Program-made: the position numbers and the translations under genes
Shown: positions 63,460 through 64,000 of the stretch, in pieces
Layout of the letters: every line of letters starts with the position of its first letter
Numbering within the stretch: position 1 is the first letter of the stretch
The notes under the pieces: model-generated
The model's input: the letters and a program-made list of their open reading frames with translations, nothing else
Told to the model about the DNA's origin: nothing
Database searches by the model: none
Assembly: GCF_028640845.1 (NCBI RefSeq)
Contig: NC_080539.1
Coordinates: 179,937,459-180,001,458, forward strand
DNA: 64,000 bases
Reading direction: 5' to 3'
DNA from: Ahaetulla prasina
Lineage: Eukaryota > Chordata > Lepidosauria > Squamata > Colubridae

Positions 63460-64000
63460 TCAACTTGACAAACCTAAAATACCCCATGTAAAATTACAAA
63501 AGATAAAAATTAAAATTAAAATTTAGAAATTTAAAAAGTCTACAAAATCAGTCCAGTCCCGCTTGAATGAATAAGTGAGTTTTTAATTCCCGACGAAAGG
63601 TCCGAAGGTCAGATATTTGGCACAAACCGGGGGGAAGGTCGTTCCAGAGAGTAGGTGCTCCAACAGAGAAGGCCCTTCCCCTGGGGGCCGCCAGCCGGCA
63701 TTGCTTGGTGGACGGCACCCTGAGGAGACCCTCTCTGTGGGAGCGTACGGGTCGATGGGAGGCATAGGGTAACAGCAGGCGGTCCTGTAAGTACCCGGGC
63801 CCTAAGCCATGGAGCGCTTTAAAGGTGGTAACCAAAACCTTGAAGCGCACCCGAAAGACCACAGGTAGCCAGTGCAGACTGCGCAGGAGTGGTGTTACCC
63901 AGGAACAACATGGTGCTCCCTCAATCACCCGCGCAGCTGCATTCTGGACTAGCTGAAGTCTCCGAGTGCACTTCAGGGGTAGCCCCATGTAGAGAGCATT
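63310..64000 (-). mobile_element. L2-clade LINE 3' part, running out of the window
   Basis: 3' UTR hairpin at 63345-63385, then the C-terminal RT domain (63988-63548, - strand): [40 protein letters not shown] and LWNDLPPGL, all open. The rest of the LINE must lie beyond base 64000. Confidence 0.88.

Noticed and set aside
55229..63463. Whole repeat dismissed as an assembly error
   Set aside because: The two blocks differ by scattered substitutions and indels, which a simple assembly repeat would not show; still worth a long-read check.

Overview
This window is AT-rich vertebrate genomic DNA and most likely comes from a snake, probably an advanced (colubroid) one. The evidence is a multi-exon cytochrome P450 family 2 locus with classical vertebrate intron phases, buried in a squamate repeat mix: L2-, CR1-, L3-like, Bov-B, L1 and R4-like LINEs, a Sauria SINE, CORE-SINEs with L2-type tails, Penelope-like elements, Ty3/gypsy chromoviruses and many short hAT-like elements. 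LINE tails that run straight into ATTCT/AATAG microsatellites, as seen here five times, are a pattern known from snakes.

Two CYP2K-like genes lie head to tail on the + strand. Gene A (873-4492) shows only its last two exons; the rest lies before base 1. Gene B (15174-49633) is complete: nine exons, all GT-AG introns, 1491 nt of coding sequence, 496 residues. It keeps the N-terminal anchor, LPPGP hinge, WxxxR, AGTET I helix, ExxR and the FSAGRRVCAG heme loop with Cys440. Sequence around exons 8 and 9, inside intron 8 and past the stop codon is alignable between the genes, so they are a tandem duplicate pair. Several insertions are present in only one gene and therefore postdate the duplication.

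Region by region: 1-5700 is the end of gene A, with L3, hAT-like, mariner-like and simple-repeat insertions and an interrupted 3' flank. 5700-15000 is intergenic, with hAT-like elements, an L2 copy and a Bov-B copy that contains a small L1. 15000-26000 holds exons 1-6 of gene B, with an L1, a Sauria SINE and a 2.1 kb GC-rich hAT-like element in its introns. 26-34 kb (intron 6) holds a Ty3 chromovirus 3' end, a Penelope element with inverted termini, CR1, L2 and an L3 tail that ends 50 bp before exon 7. 34-44.4 kb (intron 7) is a nest of L1, L2, repeated Penelope pieces, L3 and R4-like fragments. 44.4-49.6 kb holds exons 8 and 9. 50-52.5 kb is a young, internally deleted chromovirus with both LTRs and a perfect 5-bp target duplication. 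52.5-64 kb holds LINE pieces and a 3.25 kb segment repeated in direct orientation around an inverted L2 5' end.

The only host protein-coding genes I can support are the two P450 genes. No tRNA, rRNA or CRISPR is present. The most interesting items are the hammerhead-like cores in the Penelope termini, the hAT-like family ranging from 137 bp to a 2.1 kb GC-rich form, the duplication-inversion-duplication structure at 55.3-63.5 kb, a LINE whose 3' tail belongs to another LINE clade, and a Pro-to-Leu change in the PERF-like motif of gene B.
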